Both the position numbers and the translations under genes were made by a program. A DNA stretch of 64,000 nt, taken from positions 96,207-160,206 of the forward strand of contig NZ_BBWR01000009.1 in the NCBI RefSeq assembly GCF_001463905.1. The letters are read 5' to 3'. This DNA comes from Aureimonas frigidaquae. GTDB taxonomy: Bacteria; Pseudomonadota; Alphaproteobacteria; Rhizobiales; Rhizobiaceae. Below, one piece after another: positions 9,485-17,777 of the stretch. The notes beneath the pieces are model-generated. The model was not told the DNA's origin, ran no database searches, and saw only the letters and a list, made by a program, of their open reading frames with translations. How positions within the stretch are numbered: the first letter of the stretch is position 1; every line of letters starts with the position of its first letter.

Positions 9485-10099
9485 TCAGTCCGCCGCCTGC
9501 GCGGGGGAATCGGCTCTCAGCCTGTCGCGCAACAGGCGCCGCAGCCGCAGCGACATCTCGTGCGATTCCTGCCGGTCGAATTCATGCTGGGCACGTTCAT
9601 GCCCGTCCAGATAGCGGTTCGTCGTCCGCGCAACGAGCGTCTCCATGGCATGGCAATCGCGCTGCGGCGCAAGGTTGCGCACCGCCATCTCCATGCGGGT
9701 AACCCAGTTGCGCGCAATGTCTGCATGTTGCTGCTCGTGCCGCGCGACGTCCCGCTCCAGCGTCTCCCACAGGAGCACCACGACCGGGTCGGGCTTGCGC
9801 GGGCGCTTCCAGCGCGGAAGGATGATCTCGGTCCGAAGCTGGAAGTTGGCAACCGCGACACGGCAGCGGGTGCCATCCGGGCGGTAGTTCACCTGGCCGT
9901 CGAAGGTGACGGAAGTCGCGCCCGGATGCCCGGCATCGCCGCCGCCTGTCATGGGCCCGTTGCGTGCCAAGGATCGGTCCAGCTCCTCCAGGGTGGCGCC
10001 GGTGACGGTGAAATGTCGGGTCCGCTCGGCAATGTCGGCGGCACTTGCGGCCTGGGACGCGCAGGCGCCGAGGACAAGGGCAAGGATCACATTTCGCAT
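9485..10099 (-). CDS. DUF922 secreted Zn-protease-like protein
   Basis: A 204-residue exported protein with a Sec signal peptide (residues 1-20, ending QAASA). The core holds an HExxH zinc-binding motif, H121-E-Q-Q-H125, in the DUF922 family, members of which are annotated as predicted secreted Zn-dependent proteases. It has few cysteines (one in the signal region, then GTRCR and RDCHA). The C-terminal 50 residues are Arg-rich and helical. It likely acts in the periplasm. Protease activity is predicted from the motif only and the substrate is unknown. Confidence 0.8.
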   Translation of the reverse strand: MRNVILALVLGACASQAASAADIAERTRHFTVTGATLEELDRSLARNGPMTGGGDAGHPGATSVTFDGQVNYRPDGTRCRVAVANFQLRTEIILPRWKRPRKPDPVVVLLWETLERDVARHEQQHADIARNWVTRMEMAVRNLAPQRDCHAMETLVARTTNRYLDGHERAQHEFDRQESHEMSLRLRRLLRDRLRADSPAQAAD

Positions 10100-10183
10100 C
10101 TATCGACTCCCGCCCCCGCTTGCTGCATCAGCGTATGATCAGGCTAACGCATCCTGGGCGGTGAGGCGAAGAAACAGGCCCGG

Positions 10184-11086
10184 ATGCGCCATTGGATTGC
10201 AGAGAGCGTTAATGCGAGGTGTGTTGTGGCGGGCGATCCGGCAGATAACTCAAAGTTGTGGCAGCTCGGGCACGGCCGGCACCTCGACCTGGCCGGCCCG
10301 GCCCGGCTGATGGGCATCCTCAACGTCACGCCGGACAGTTTCTCGGATGGCGGGCGTTTCGAGGGGAATGTGGACCTGGCCGTCGCGGCTGCGCTGCGCA
10401 TGGTGGAGGAGGGCGCCGACATCATCGATATTGGCGGGGAATCGACCCGCCCCGGCGCAACGCCCGTATCGCCGCAGGAAGAGCAGGACAGGGTGCTTCC
10501 GGTCATCGAGCGCCTGTGTGCATGCTCCGACGTGCTCATCTCGGTCGATACCTATCGTGCGGAGACGGCCGAGCGCGCCGTCGCTGCCGGCGCCCATATC
10601 GTCAACGACGTCTATGGCGCGCAGAAGGACCCTGCCATGGCAGAGGTCGCCGCGCGCACCGGCGCCGGTCTCTGCCTCATGCATACGGGCCGCGAGCGCA
10701 CGAAGCTGCCGGACGTGATCGACGACCAGTTCCATTTCTTCGAGCGCTCCATGGAGATCGTGGCGAAGGCCGGCATCCCGCGCGACCGCCTGGTCTGGGA
10801 CCCGGGCTTCGGCTTTGCCAAGGAGCGCGATGAAAACCTCGCCCTCATGGCCCGCCTGCCGGAGCTGCGCGCCATGGGGCTGCCGATCCTGGTCGGCACA
10901 TCGCGCAAGCGCTTCGTCAGGGGCGCCATCGGCCGCGAGGAGCCGGAGCCCGATGTCGCCACGGCGGCGACCAGCGTGTTGCTGCGGGAGCGCGGCGCCC
11001 ACATCTTCAGGGTGCACGCCATCCTGCCCAACCGCGATGCGCTGCGCGTGGCGGACGCCGTCCTTGCCGCCGGAGTGCGCGCGTGA
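10184..11086 (+). CDS. folP: Dihydropteroate synthase
   Basis: It condenses 6-hydroxymethyl-dihydropterin pyrophosphate with p-aminobenzoate in folate synthesis, and it is the sulfonamide target. The family signatures are clear: MGILNVTPDSFSDGG near residue 43 and DIIDIGGESTRPGA near 85, with VWDPGFGFAK and GTSRKRF later. The length of 300 residues includes a longer N-terminus than usual; ATG 10184 has no strong ribosome site, so a later start (for example GTG near 10226) is possible. It overlaps folK by GTGA, implying translational coupling. folB, which often sits between folP and folK in rhizobia, is absent. Confidence 0.95.
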   Translation: MRHWIAESVNARCVVAGDPADNSKLWQLGHGRHLDLAGPARLMGILNVTPDSFSDGGRFEGNVDLAVAAALRMVEEGADIIDIGGESTRPGATPVSPQEEQDRVLPVIERLCACSDVLISVDTYRAETAERAVAAGAHIVNDVYGAQKDPAMAEVAARTGAGLCLMHTGRERTKLPDVIDDQFHFFERSMEIVAKAGIPRDRLVWDPGFGFAKERDENLALMARLPELRAMGLPILVGTSRKRFVRGAIGREEPEPDVATAATSVLLRERGAHIFRVHAILPNRDALRVADAVLAAGVRA

Positions 11087-11586
11087 CCCGCGCCTTCATC
11101 GGCCTTGGCGGCAATATGGGCGACCCCGCGGCCAGCATGGCACAGGCGCTACGCCTGCTCGACAGCTCGGCCGGGGTGCGCGTATCCAAGGTGTCGCGCC
11201 TCTACCGCACGCCGCCCTGGGGCAAGCTGGACCAGGCGGAGTTCCGCAATGCCTGCGCCGAGTTGGAAACCGACCTCGCCCCGGCGGCCCTCCTGGATCT
11301 CGCGCTCGCGCTCGAACAACGCCTGAAGCGGGTTCGGCTGGAGCGCTGGGGGCCGCGGACGATCGACATCGACGTCCTGGCCTATGGAGAAGCGCGCGTC
11401 GAAACCGACCGCCTCACCCTGCCACACCCGCGTATCCGCGAACGGGCCTTCGTCCTGATCCCTTTGGCCGAACTGAACCCGGACCTGAACATCGAAGGCC
11501 ACCCGGTTCGCCACTGGCTAAAAGGGCTCGACGCAGCCTGCATCGAGGCCGTGACGGCCGATGGTGGTTGGTGGACTGAGGTCTGA
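11083..11586 (+). CDS. folK: 6-hydroxymethyl-7,8-dihydropterin pyrophosphokinase
   Basis: A 167-residue HPPK of the folate pathway. It transfers pyrophosphate from ATP to hydroxymethyl-dihydropterin, making the substrate of FolP. GLGGNMGD at the N-terminus, YRTPPWG near residue 41 and the PROSITE-type signature RWGPRTIDIDVL near 91 are all present, with LPHPRIRERAFVL after. GTG start at 11083 overlaps the folP stop. It is the last core gene before the AT-rich insert beginning about 50 bp downstream. Confidence 0.95.
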   Translation: MTRAFIGLGGNMGDPAASMAQALRLLDSSAGVRVSKVSRLYRTPPWGKLDQAEFRNACAELETDLAPAALLDLALALEQRLKRVRLERWGPRTIDIDVLAYGEARVETDRLTLPHPRIRERAFVLIPLAELNPDLNIEGHPVRHWLKGLDAACIEAVTADGGWWTEV

Positions 11587-11631
11587 CAGAAGGCGGGCAG
11601 TGCCCTTCTTCCTGATCGAACTTGCTTCGCG

Positions 11632-11850
11632 TCAGTCCTGCAAAGCAGTATGGCGGACGGTTCCGTCGTCGCATTCCATCTTCATCCCGATCGCTAGGAC
11701 GAGCGCCTCGCCGACCGCAAAGGAAATGGTAATATTCAGCTCCGTCAGATGTTCCTCCCTGGCACCCTTGGCGCCGTCCGGGAAGGCGCCGGTGTGAGTT
11801 CGCCTGCCGTGAGAGGGGCTAGCCGACATCCTCAAGGTACAGGACGAAGC
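11632..11850 (-). pseudogene. Truncated, decayed copy of the secreted-protein gene at 14586-15119
   Basis: The reading frame ends IGMKMECDDGTVRHTALQD, almost the same as the 3' end of the intact gene (IGMKLKRDGGTVRQTALQD). It also retains an HTGAF-DGAKGA block matching YTGAFLDGAKGA. About 35 codons between these blocks are deleted, and nothing upstream of the matching region remains: no signal peptide and no WVGPGEI domain. DNA similarity begins at GCGTCAGTCCTGCAAAGC in both copies and fades near 11850. It therefore looks like a partial direct duplicate left on the far side of the AT-rich insert. It is unlikely to make a functional protein. Confidence 0.8.
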
Positions 11851-11984
11851 GGCATCAACTACCGAGTCGGATTGAGGATATAAGCTAGCCTGTGCTTACT
11901 GTAAGGCCCGAGTTGAAGCGCTGGACATGTATCGGCGGGAAATCCGTCTACCAAGCATATACCTACAAAATGACTATCTAAGAA

Positions 11985-12485
11985 TTAATCTGTGTGAAAA
12001 CTAAGCCGAATATATTTTATTGCCTGCTCTGCGGATTCATTTCTGTTGCAGCGGAACCATTCATCCTTCCTGGCTGGGCTTGTATCAGGATGCCGGTTCA
12101 CCTCGTGGGCGCACCTGACCACCACATTGTCGGACCATTGCTTGTCATCGGCGTACAGCAGATCCCGTTCTGCGTTGCTTACCGACTTCCCGTCGAATAT
12201 GAGGCGGAAGTACCTATACTTCACATCTTCCCATAACCGTCGTTCTCTGTCATCGCACAGGTGGTCCTCGATCGGGAGGTTCAGGGATAAGCACCGTTCG
12301 GCAACGAGGCCTATGCAGACATAGCGCCCATAACGCTCAGGCTGGCTATGCGCCTTTAGGCAGCTTTCTACAATATTGAAGTCTTCCGTATCTGGAAACA
12401 GATAACCGTTCGCATCGCCCGCCAAGCAGGCATGTGTCAGAATAGCCGACGATATGTAAGTCAGGAATGCAAAGCGCTTAAGCAT
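11985..12485 (-). CDS. Secreted six-Cys protein, LprI/DUF1311-like; candidate immunity protein 1
   Basis: A protein of about 166 residues with a signal peptide (MLKRFAFLTYIS...HACLAG). The mature part has six cysteines in the contexts ESC, YVC, ERC, HLC, VRC and FRC, enough for three disulfides. It is paralogous to the gene at 13931-14419, sharing EDFxIxESC, YGRYxCIGLV, RCLSLxLP and RNExAEQAxKYI. The DDK-W-D...RC block and the RCNRNESAEQA tail recall the LprI (DUF1311) lysozyme-inhibitor pattern; this is recognition by eye, not a search. It sits 70 bp downstream of the Hint gene on the same strand. I chose ATG 12485 for the signal peptide; an upstream GTG at 12530 is possible. Base composition is AT-rich like the rest of the insert. 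Confidence 0.6.
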   Translation of the reverse strand: MLKRFAFLTYISSAILTHACLAGDANGYLFPDTEDFNIVESCLKAHSQPERYGRYVCIGLVAERCLSLNLPIEDHLCDDRERRLWEDVKYRYFRLIFDGKSVSNAERDLLYADDKQWSDNVVVRCAHEVNRHPDTSPARKDEWFRCNRNESAEQAIKYIRLSFHTD

Positions 12486-12554
12486 GAGTATCGCGGTTTG
12501 GTTGGTGTTGTGCAGACGAACAGAATGCACAATCTTCGGATGGGCAGCGCTTCA

Positions 12555-13928
12555 TTACGACACATGACACGGAGATTCGCAGAATGATCCGCTTCGATGG
12601 TTTCCCTCCCTCTCTTCTGTGCGTACGGGGATATCTAGCGCGTCCTTCGAACGCGCTAGAACGTAGTCCTCCGGCTTCGGGAGCGATGATGACGCTGTCC
12701 AATGAAAGGGCATACCCGGCCTGTCTGCACTAAGACGGAGCAGGCCATCATGACCGATAATACCGTCTGCTTGGAGGATGGTCTCCAAGATCGAGCAATC
12801 CATGCCGTCGGCAGTGATGAACCGCGTGCCAAGCCTTAACTGCGCCCGCTCCTTCACGCGCGTAAGGCCGGAGGGAAGCAGCTCCCCGCATACTGCCCAA
12901 ACGAACTGATCACCGATTGATCCAACCGGGCAATTGGTCGCGGCGCGCACGCAAGATCCGTCTTGAAGCACGATCGCGCCGTCCGCGCGCAGAATATCTA
13001 TTATTGGAACGTGCTGGCCCTTCAGTGGGCCGTCGGCACAGTAGGTTAGATGACCTGGGGTGATGCCGACGCCGAATAGGTCCAAAACCTTGCGAGAGTG
13101 ATTTCGGAATAACCTACTGACGCGTCCCGGATGCAGGAACCCATTCTCATCGTATGCAAGCACGACATCGCCAGGTTGGATCTCTTGAATGGGCTTATCC
13201 GGGCCATTCCACATGGCGATCTGTGTGTCAGCTATGAAGCAATGTGCAATGATTGCAGCCGCCCCTTTGACCACCAATTCCCATTCATTTGCATCGCCGT
13301 TAAAGGCCGCCTTAACGGCGGCGATCGTCTTAGGTCGAGTATCGGAGAGGGCGGATGCTAAATCATTCAGACCATTGGAGCGATTTGCTACCGATAGAGC
13401 AGCAGCGATTGCAATGGCCGAATCATCGTGAGAACGGTTGAATACCGTGTCGTCGCCCCACCTTTCTTTGATTGCGTCGAAGAATGAATTTATTTTCTTT
13501 AAAAGTACTCCATTCAGATATTCATCTGAATATTTATCGACTATATCTTTGGCATACTGATGATTGCTGATAAGTTCTGATAAGAACGCTTTATCTTCCT
13601 TGTATCGCGTCTGCAGATTGCGATCAAGATCGGGTCTTTTGACACCCATGTAGTCGTACAGTCTTATAAACTGTTTGAGATCGATGTCACCGTTGGCTAC
13701 GGCAGCGTCTAGGATTTCGCCGTAAGCCATTATTCCTTGATCGTTACTCCCGATGTCTAACTGCGGCAGGCCAAACGTAAAGCCTGATGAGTTCCCATGT
13801 CTCTCTTTTTCTAGAATGCTATCCTTCACTGCAAGTGTGACACGATACATCTTAGATGTATCGCCACCATGCTCTGTATGAGTCAGAACCAGGCGTATAT
13901 CTGAAGAACTTATATAATTATTAGACAT
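12555..13928 (-). CDS. Hint-domain protein with lysozyme-like N-terminus; candidate toxin
   Basis: About 457 residues. The C-terminal half carries a Hint (hedgehog/intein) domain starting at Cys230 (CFIADTQIAMW), with PGDVVLAYD and a TPGH block. It ends with a PFHW...LPKPEDYVL tail that I recognise from alphaproteobacterial Hint proteins. The N-terminal 220 residues contain Glu40/Glu42 followed by SSGFTFGLPQLDIG (about 47-60). This recalls the catalytic Glu plus G-x-GLMQ motif of lysozyme-like glycosidases, but the link is inferred. There is no signal peptide. ATG 13928 lies 2 bp after the upstream stop; an ATG at 13949 would overlap it. It is sandwiched between two paralogous secreted proteins. 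Hint domains usually self-cleave to release a toxin; here no separate domain follows the Hint, only about 75 residues. Confidence 0.65.
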   Translation of the reverse strand: MSNNYISSSDIRLVLTHTEHGGDTSKMYRVTLAVKDSILEKERHGNSSGFTFGLPQLDIGSNDQGIMAYGEILDAAVANGDIDLKQFIRLYDYMGVKRPDLDRNLQTRYKEDKAFLSELISNHQYAKDIVDKYSDEYLNGVLLKKINSFFDAIKERWGDDTVFNRSHDDSAIAIAAALSVANRSNGLNDLASALSDTRPKTIAAVKAAFNGDANEWELVVKGAAAIIAHCFIADTQIAMWNGPDKPIQEIQPGDVVLAYDENGFLHPGRVSRLFRNHSRKVLDLFGVGITPGHLTYCADGPLKGQHVPIIDILRADGAIVLQDGSCVRAATNCPVGSIGDQFVWAVCGELLPSGLTRVKERAQLRLGTRFITADGMDCSILETILQADGIIGHDGLLRLSADRPGMPFHWTASSSLPKPEDYVLARSKDALDIPVRTEEREGNHRSGSFCESPCHVS

Positions 13929-13930
13929 AC

Positions 13931-14419
13931 TTATATCCCGGTAAGCCATATATATTTTAGTGCCTGCTCGGCATGCTCATTTCTGTAGCACCTGAATGAC
14001 GCATAGCTTTGACCGATCGATCCCTCTTCCTCTCTTTCAATCTCGTATGCACAATCATCATCGGCCCTGTCATGCAGGTGTTTGTCGTATGAAAGTAGCA
14101 AACGACGAGTTTCTTCCGTGTTTGTTTCTCTGTCATAAAGGAGCCGGAAGTATCGAGCCTTCAATGAGGTCCAAACGGTGTCCTCTCTCTCATCACACCA
14201 ATAGTGCTGCATAGGTAGACTAAGGCTCAGGCAGCGGCTGAAAACCAGGCCGATGCATTGGTAGCGGCCGTAGAGCTCTGGATGGCGGTTCGCGGCAATG
14301 CAGCTTTCGATGATCCTGAAGTCCTCGGCGTCAGGCTTATGGAGCTCGTCATCATCGTCAGCCAGGCAACAGGATATCGACATGGCCGATGCCAGAAGCA
14401 TGTAAAGGATAAAACGCAT
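13931..14419 (-). CDS. Secreted six-Cys protein, LprI/DUF1311-like; candidate immunity protein 2
   Basis: A protein of about 162 residues with a signal peptide (MRFILYMLLASAMSISCCLA) and an acidic start to the mature chain. Six mature cysteines match those of the 11985-12485 protein, and the blocks EDFRIIESC, YGRYQCIGLV, RCLSLSLP and RNEHAEQALKYI are shared. The two are therefore duplicates that have diverged a good deal. It is the first gene of the inferred three-gene operon and its stop lies 2 bp before the Hint start. A longer start at 14479 adds 20 residues before the signal and is less likely. It probably acts in the periplasm. The role as a lysozyme-type inhibitor or immunity protein is inferred from resemblance and position. 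Confidence 0.6.
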   Translation of the reverse strand: MRFILYMLLASAMSISCCLADDDDELHKPDAEDFRIIESCIAANRHPELYGRYQCIGLVFSRCLSLSLPMQHYWCDEREDTVWTSLKARYFRLLYDRETNTEETRRLLLSYDKHLHDRADDDCAYEIEREEEGSIGQSYASFRCYRNEHAEQALKYIWLTGI

Positions 14420-14521
14420 TGCGAAGCGATACTCACCTTGAACCGGAATATATGTAAGATACATAAATTCATATATCATGTAACTGATTTTTTGCTGGCT
14501 TGAGTCGTTTGTTGGGAGCGC

Positions 14522-14552
14522 AAAAAAGCCCGCCCTACTGGGTAGGGCGGGC
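14522..14552 (-). terminator. Rho-independent terminator of the 14586-15119 gene
   Basis: On the minus strand an 11-bp GC stem (GCCCGCCCTAC paired with GTAGGGCGGGC) with a 3-nt loop is followed by a run of six Ts. It lies about 35 bp past the stop of the secreted-protein gene and marks the right edge of the AT-rich insert. Confidence 0.85.
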
Positions 14553-14585
14553 GCGAAACGGTCTGATTGTGTTGGGGGCTTTGCG

Positions 14586-15119
14586 TCAGTCCTGCAAAGC
14601 GGTCTGGCGGACGGTGCCGCCGTCGCGTTTGAGCTTCATGCCGATGACGGGGACGAGGTCTTCGCCGACCTTGACGGAAATGGTGACGTTCAGCTCGTCG
14701 CGGTCTTCCAGCCGGGCGACCATGGCGCCATTGAGCTGCTTGCGGTCGAGGCCGAAGACCATGCGGTCGCCCTCCACCACGCCGGAGACGATGTCCAGCC
14801 CTGCGCCTTTGGCGCCGTCCAGGAAGGCGCCGGTGTAGGTTCGTCCGTCATGAGAGACCCGGGCCGACATCTTCTGCGAGAACAGGCCGACGCGGCAGGA
14901 GCCTTCGAGTTGCATGGCGGAGGGGGCCTGGTCCGTGCCGCCCGCCAGATCGCAGGTGAAGCGGGTGCCCTTGTATTTGCCGGCGACGATTTCGCCGGGG
15001 CCGACCCAGCGGCCGTTGATGGTCTGCAGGAAGGTGTCGGACGAGCCGGCCATGACGGGGCCGGCGCCGGCGGACAGCGCGGCTGCGAAGGAAAGTCCGG
15101 CGGCGAGCTGGCGCAACAT
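14586..15119 (-). CDS. Conserved secreted protein of unknown function
   Basis: A 177-residue exported protein with a signal peptide (MLRQLAAGLSFAAAL...PVMA). The mature part is about 150 residues, beta-rich, with WVGPGEIVAGKYKGTRFTC near the start and two cysteines (FTC, GSC) that could pair. I do not recognise a named family with certainty; proteins of this style occur as hypothetical secreted proteins in Rhizobiales. ATG 15119 follows GAGGATC at good spacing. Its 3' end is duplicated at 11632-11850, on the far side of the Hint island. Codon use is GC-rich like the core genome, so this is the resident gene. Confidence 0.75.
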   Translation of the reverse strand: MLRQLAAGLSFAAALSAGAGPVMAGSSDTFLQTINGRWVGPGEIVAGKYKGTRFTCDLAGGTDQAPSAMQLEGSCRVGLFSQKMSARVSHDGRTYTGAFLDGAKGAGLDIVSGVVEGDRMVFGLDRKQLNGAMVARLEDRDELNVTISVKVGEDLVPVIGMKLKRDGGTVRQTALQD

Positions 15120-15171
15120 GGGCAAAGATCCTCGGGGCGAAAATGCGTAGGCCGATAATCTCGCGGAAGGG

Positions 15172-16242
15172 TTAATCCTTCCTTTCGCCAGGCTGCGGGT
15201 CGTTCACCGTCAGCGCCTTCAGGATGCTTCCGATCCCCGGTCGCTCCACCTGGATGAAGGGCATGGGCCGGCACATATCCATGGCCGCAAGACCGATCCG
15301 GGCGGTCAGAAGCCCGTTGACAACGCCCTCTCCGAGCCTTGCGGACAGGCGTTGCGCCAGCCCCTGGCCGACGACCTGCTGGATCAGGCTGTCGCCGATC
15401 GCGATCGAGCCGGTTACGGCCAGGTGCGCCAAGACGTCACGGGTCAAACGCACGAGCCCGAGCGTGCCCGGACGCGCGCCGTAGAGCTCGGACATGCGAC
15501 GGATCAGCCCGACGGTTTCGAACAGGACGAAGGCGAGGTCGACGATCGCCCGCGGACTGACGGCTGTCACCACCGAAACGCGCTTGGCCGAGGCCATGAG
15601 CAGGGCTCGAGCCTGGGCATCCAGGGGAACCAGGAGTTCGCGCTCGGCCAAGGTGATCCGATCCCGCCCGTCCATTACATCGTCGCGCGCCTGCGCCAGG
15701 CGCTCGCGGCCCGCGAAGGTGGCGGGCTGGTGGGCCAGCATCGATACGAGCTGCGCGGTGACCCGTTCGGCGGCGCGGTCGTCATTGGCGTCGAAGGCGG
15801 CTTTTGCGGCGATGCGCTCTTCTTCGACCCGGCGCAGCTTGAGGATGGCGGACAGTTCCCGCCAGACGACACCGACCGCGCCCGTCACCAGTATGGCGGA
15901 GGCTGCCGCCGCGGCCCAGCCGAGCCATTCCGCCCGCGCGAAAAAGTCCCGGATCAGGCTGTCCAGGGCAAGACCGGTGGCAAGCGAGACCACCAGGCCG
16001 AGGCCCGCCATGAAGAGCTTGCCGAATGTCAGCCTGTGGCGGCGGGGGCGCAGGGCGCCCGGGGCTGCATCGAGGGCGTCGAGCGCCTCACGCTCCAGAG
16101 CGTCGTCCGGCTCGATGGACAGGCGCGACAGTTCCCGCACGGCACGCGGCGCGCGGGCCGGGACCGGCTGCGTCACGGCGGTTGCCTCCGGGGGCCGGAA
16201 GCTGCGGGGGCCGCGATACGGCATGTCGGGATCGTCGCTCAT
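15172..16242 (-). CDS. YcjF-like inner-membrane protein (DUF697/TIGR01620)
   Basis: A 356-residue membrane protein with a Pro/Arg-rich cytosolic N-terminus (about 1-90). Two hydrophobic segments follow (LFMAGLGLVVSLATGLALD near 100-118 and WLGWAAAAASAILVTGAVGVV near 125-145). The C-terminal DUF697 region contains VAHL-like helices and RLSARLGEGVVNGLLTARIG. It overlaps the ycjX stop by ATGA, so the two are translationally coupled. YcjX-YcjF pairs occur widely in proteobacteria and are linked to envelope stress, but the biochemical role is unknown. Confidence 0.85.
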   Translation of the reverse strand: MSDDPDMPYRGPRSFRPPEATAVTQPVPARAPRAVRELSRLSIEPDDALEREALDALDAAPGALRPRRHRLTFGKLFMAGLGLVVSLATGLALDSLIRDFFARAEWLGWAAAAASAILVTGAVGVVWRELSAILKLRRVEEERIAAKAAFDANDDRAAERVTAQLVSMLAHQPATFAGRERLAQARDDVMDGRDRITLAERELLVPLDAQARALLMASAKRVSVVTAVSPRAIVDLAFVLFETVGLIRRMSELYGARPGTLGLVRLTRDVLAHLAVTGSIAIGDSLIQQVVGQGLAQRLSARLGEGVVNGLLTARIGLAAMDMCRPMPFIQVERPGIGSILKALTVNDPQPGERKD

Positions 16243-17777
16243 CGAAGCCTGTCTCCGATCAGGAATTGCAGCGCACGGTCGAGCCGGATATGCGGCAGGG
16301 ACAGGGTCAGGCCCCGATCGTCGCGCTCCAGGACCGGCGGCCGAAAGCGGACGAAGTTCAACGGATCGAGCCCCTTGCCGTCCGCGCCCTCGGCGAAGAG
16401 GCGGGCCGGGTCCTTCGGCAGATCGCCCGGGAAGATCGCCGTCTCGGTTGCCCCGTCGAAAATCTCGCCGGCGATGCGCTCGCCCGCCAGCGGCGTGCCG
16501 ACGATCACCGGAAGCGTTTCCCGGCCTTCCGTCACCTGGGCTTCACGCGTGGCGCGCACGGCCGCCATGGCCACCACATCGGTCTGTGCGCCCGAGAACT
16601 GCGCGCGTTCCGTTGCGCGGGCGACGATTTGCCGGACGACCGCCTCCAGCCGTTTGTGGCTGTCGCGGTGGAGATGGTCGGCCTTGGTGGCTGCGACGAG
16701 AAGCCGGTCGATCCGACGGGACAGGAGGCCGCCGAGCCAGGTCGCGCGGCCGGGACGGAAGCAGGCTAGGATGTCCGTCAGCGCGGCTTCCAGGTCCCGG
16801 ACGGCATCCGGCCCGGCATTGATGGCCTGCAGCGCGTCGATCAGGATGATCTGCCGGTCGAGCCGGGCGAAATGGTCCCGGAAGAAGGGTTTGACGACCA
16901 CCGTCTTATAGGCTTCGAAGCGGCGGGCATGCACGGCGGCGAAACTGTTGCGCGGCGGAGCTGCGGTGCCGGACGAACCGCCAAGCGGCGCGAAGGTGAG
17001 GGCGGGGGAGCCTTCCAGATCCCCCGGCATCAGGAAGCGGCCGGGGGGCAGCGTGGACAAGGCCTTGTCGTCCGCGCGGCAGCGGCGCAGGTATTCGGTG
17101 AACAGCGCCGCCAGGCGCTGGCTCGTCGGCTCGTCGGCCGGCGCCATCGGATCGAGTGCGTCGATGGCAGCGAGGAAAGGCCCCGCCAGCGCCGCGCGGC
17201 CGGGCAGCCGCGCGCGTTGAAGGGATTCAGCACTGAATGTCTGGAAATCCTTGTCGAGCAGCGGCAGATCGAGCAGCCACTCGCCCGGATAATCGACGAT
17301 GTCCAGCGACAGGCGGCCCGCGGAGAACAGGCGGGACCAGCCGGAGGCCGACTGGAACTCGATCGTCAGCCGCAGTTCCGAGATGGCGCGCGTCGATTGC
17401 GGCCACAGCCGCTCTTCCACCATGGTGCGGACATGGTCCTCGTACTGGAAGCGCGGGACGGCGTCGTCCGGCTGCTCCTCCAGATAGGTCTTGCCGATCC
17501 GGCCCGATGCGTAAGCCTCCAGCAGCGGCAGCCGGCCGCCATGCAGGAGGTTGTGGACCAGCGCGCTGATGAAGACCGTCTTGCCGGCGCGCGACAGGCC
17601 GGCAACGCCGATGCGCAGGGTCGGATGGAACAGTTCGGTCGCGCGATCGGTCAGAGTGTCGAGCGCGTAGCGCGCTTCATCCGCAAGACTGGGCATGAAC
17701 CTTCGCAAAACCTTTTGGAGTGTCGACGCGTTGGATCGACCTGGAGGGGCAGATAGGGTGCACGCGCCCGTGCTCAC
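16239..17777 (-). CDS. ycjX: YcjX-family P-loop ATPase/GTPase (DUF463)
   Basis: A 512-residue cytosolic nucleotide-binding protein. The P-loop is at about residues 60-67 (GLSRAGKT), preceded by RIGVA and followed by FISALVHNLLHGG, the usual YcjX context. VDYPGEWLLDLPLL supplies a Walker-B/switch-like segment, and VAATKADHL looks like the NKxD-type base-recognition motif. GTG start at 17777 overlaps the upstream phosphatase stop by GTGA; a shorter start at Met28 would also keep the P-loop. It lies in the sixA-ycjX-ycjF operon. Function is unknown beyond a stress-linked role inferred in other bacteria. Confidence 0.9.
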   Translation of the reverse strand: MSTGACTLSAPPGRSNASTLQKVLRRFMPSLADEARYALDTLTDRATELFHPTLRIGVAGLSRAGKTVFISALVHNLLHGGRLPLLEAYASGRIGKTYLEEQPDDAVPRFQYEDHVRTMVEERLWPQSTRAISELRLTIEFQSASGWSRLFSAGRLSLDIVDYPGEWLLDLPLLDKDFQTFSAESLQRARLPGRAALAGPFLAAIDALDPMAPADEPTSQRLAALFTEYLRRCRADDKALSTLPPGRFLMPGDLEGSPALTFAPLGGSSGTAAPPRNSFAAVHARRFEAYKTVVVKPFFRDHFARLDRQIILIDALQAINAGPDAVRDLEAALTDILACFRPGRATWLGGLLSRRIDRLLVAATKADHLHRDSHKRLEAVVRQIVARATERAQFSGAQTDVVAMAAVRATREAQVTEGRETLPVIVGTPLAGERIAGEIFDGATETAIFPGDLPKDPARLFAEGADGKGLDPLNFVRFRPPVLERDDRGLTLSLPHIRLDRALQFLIGDRLR

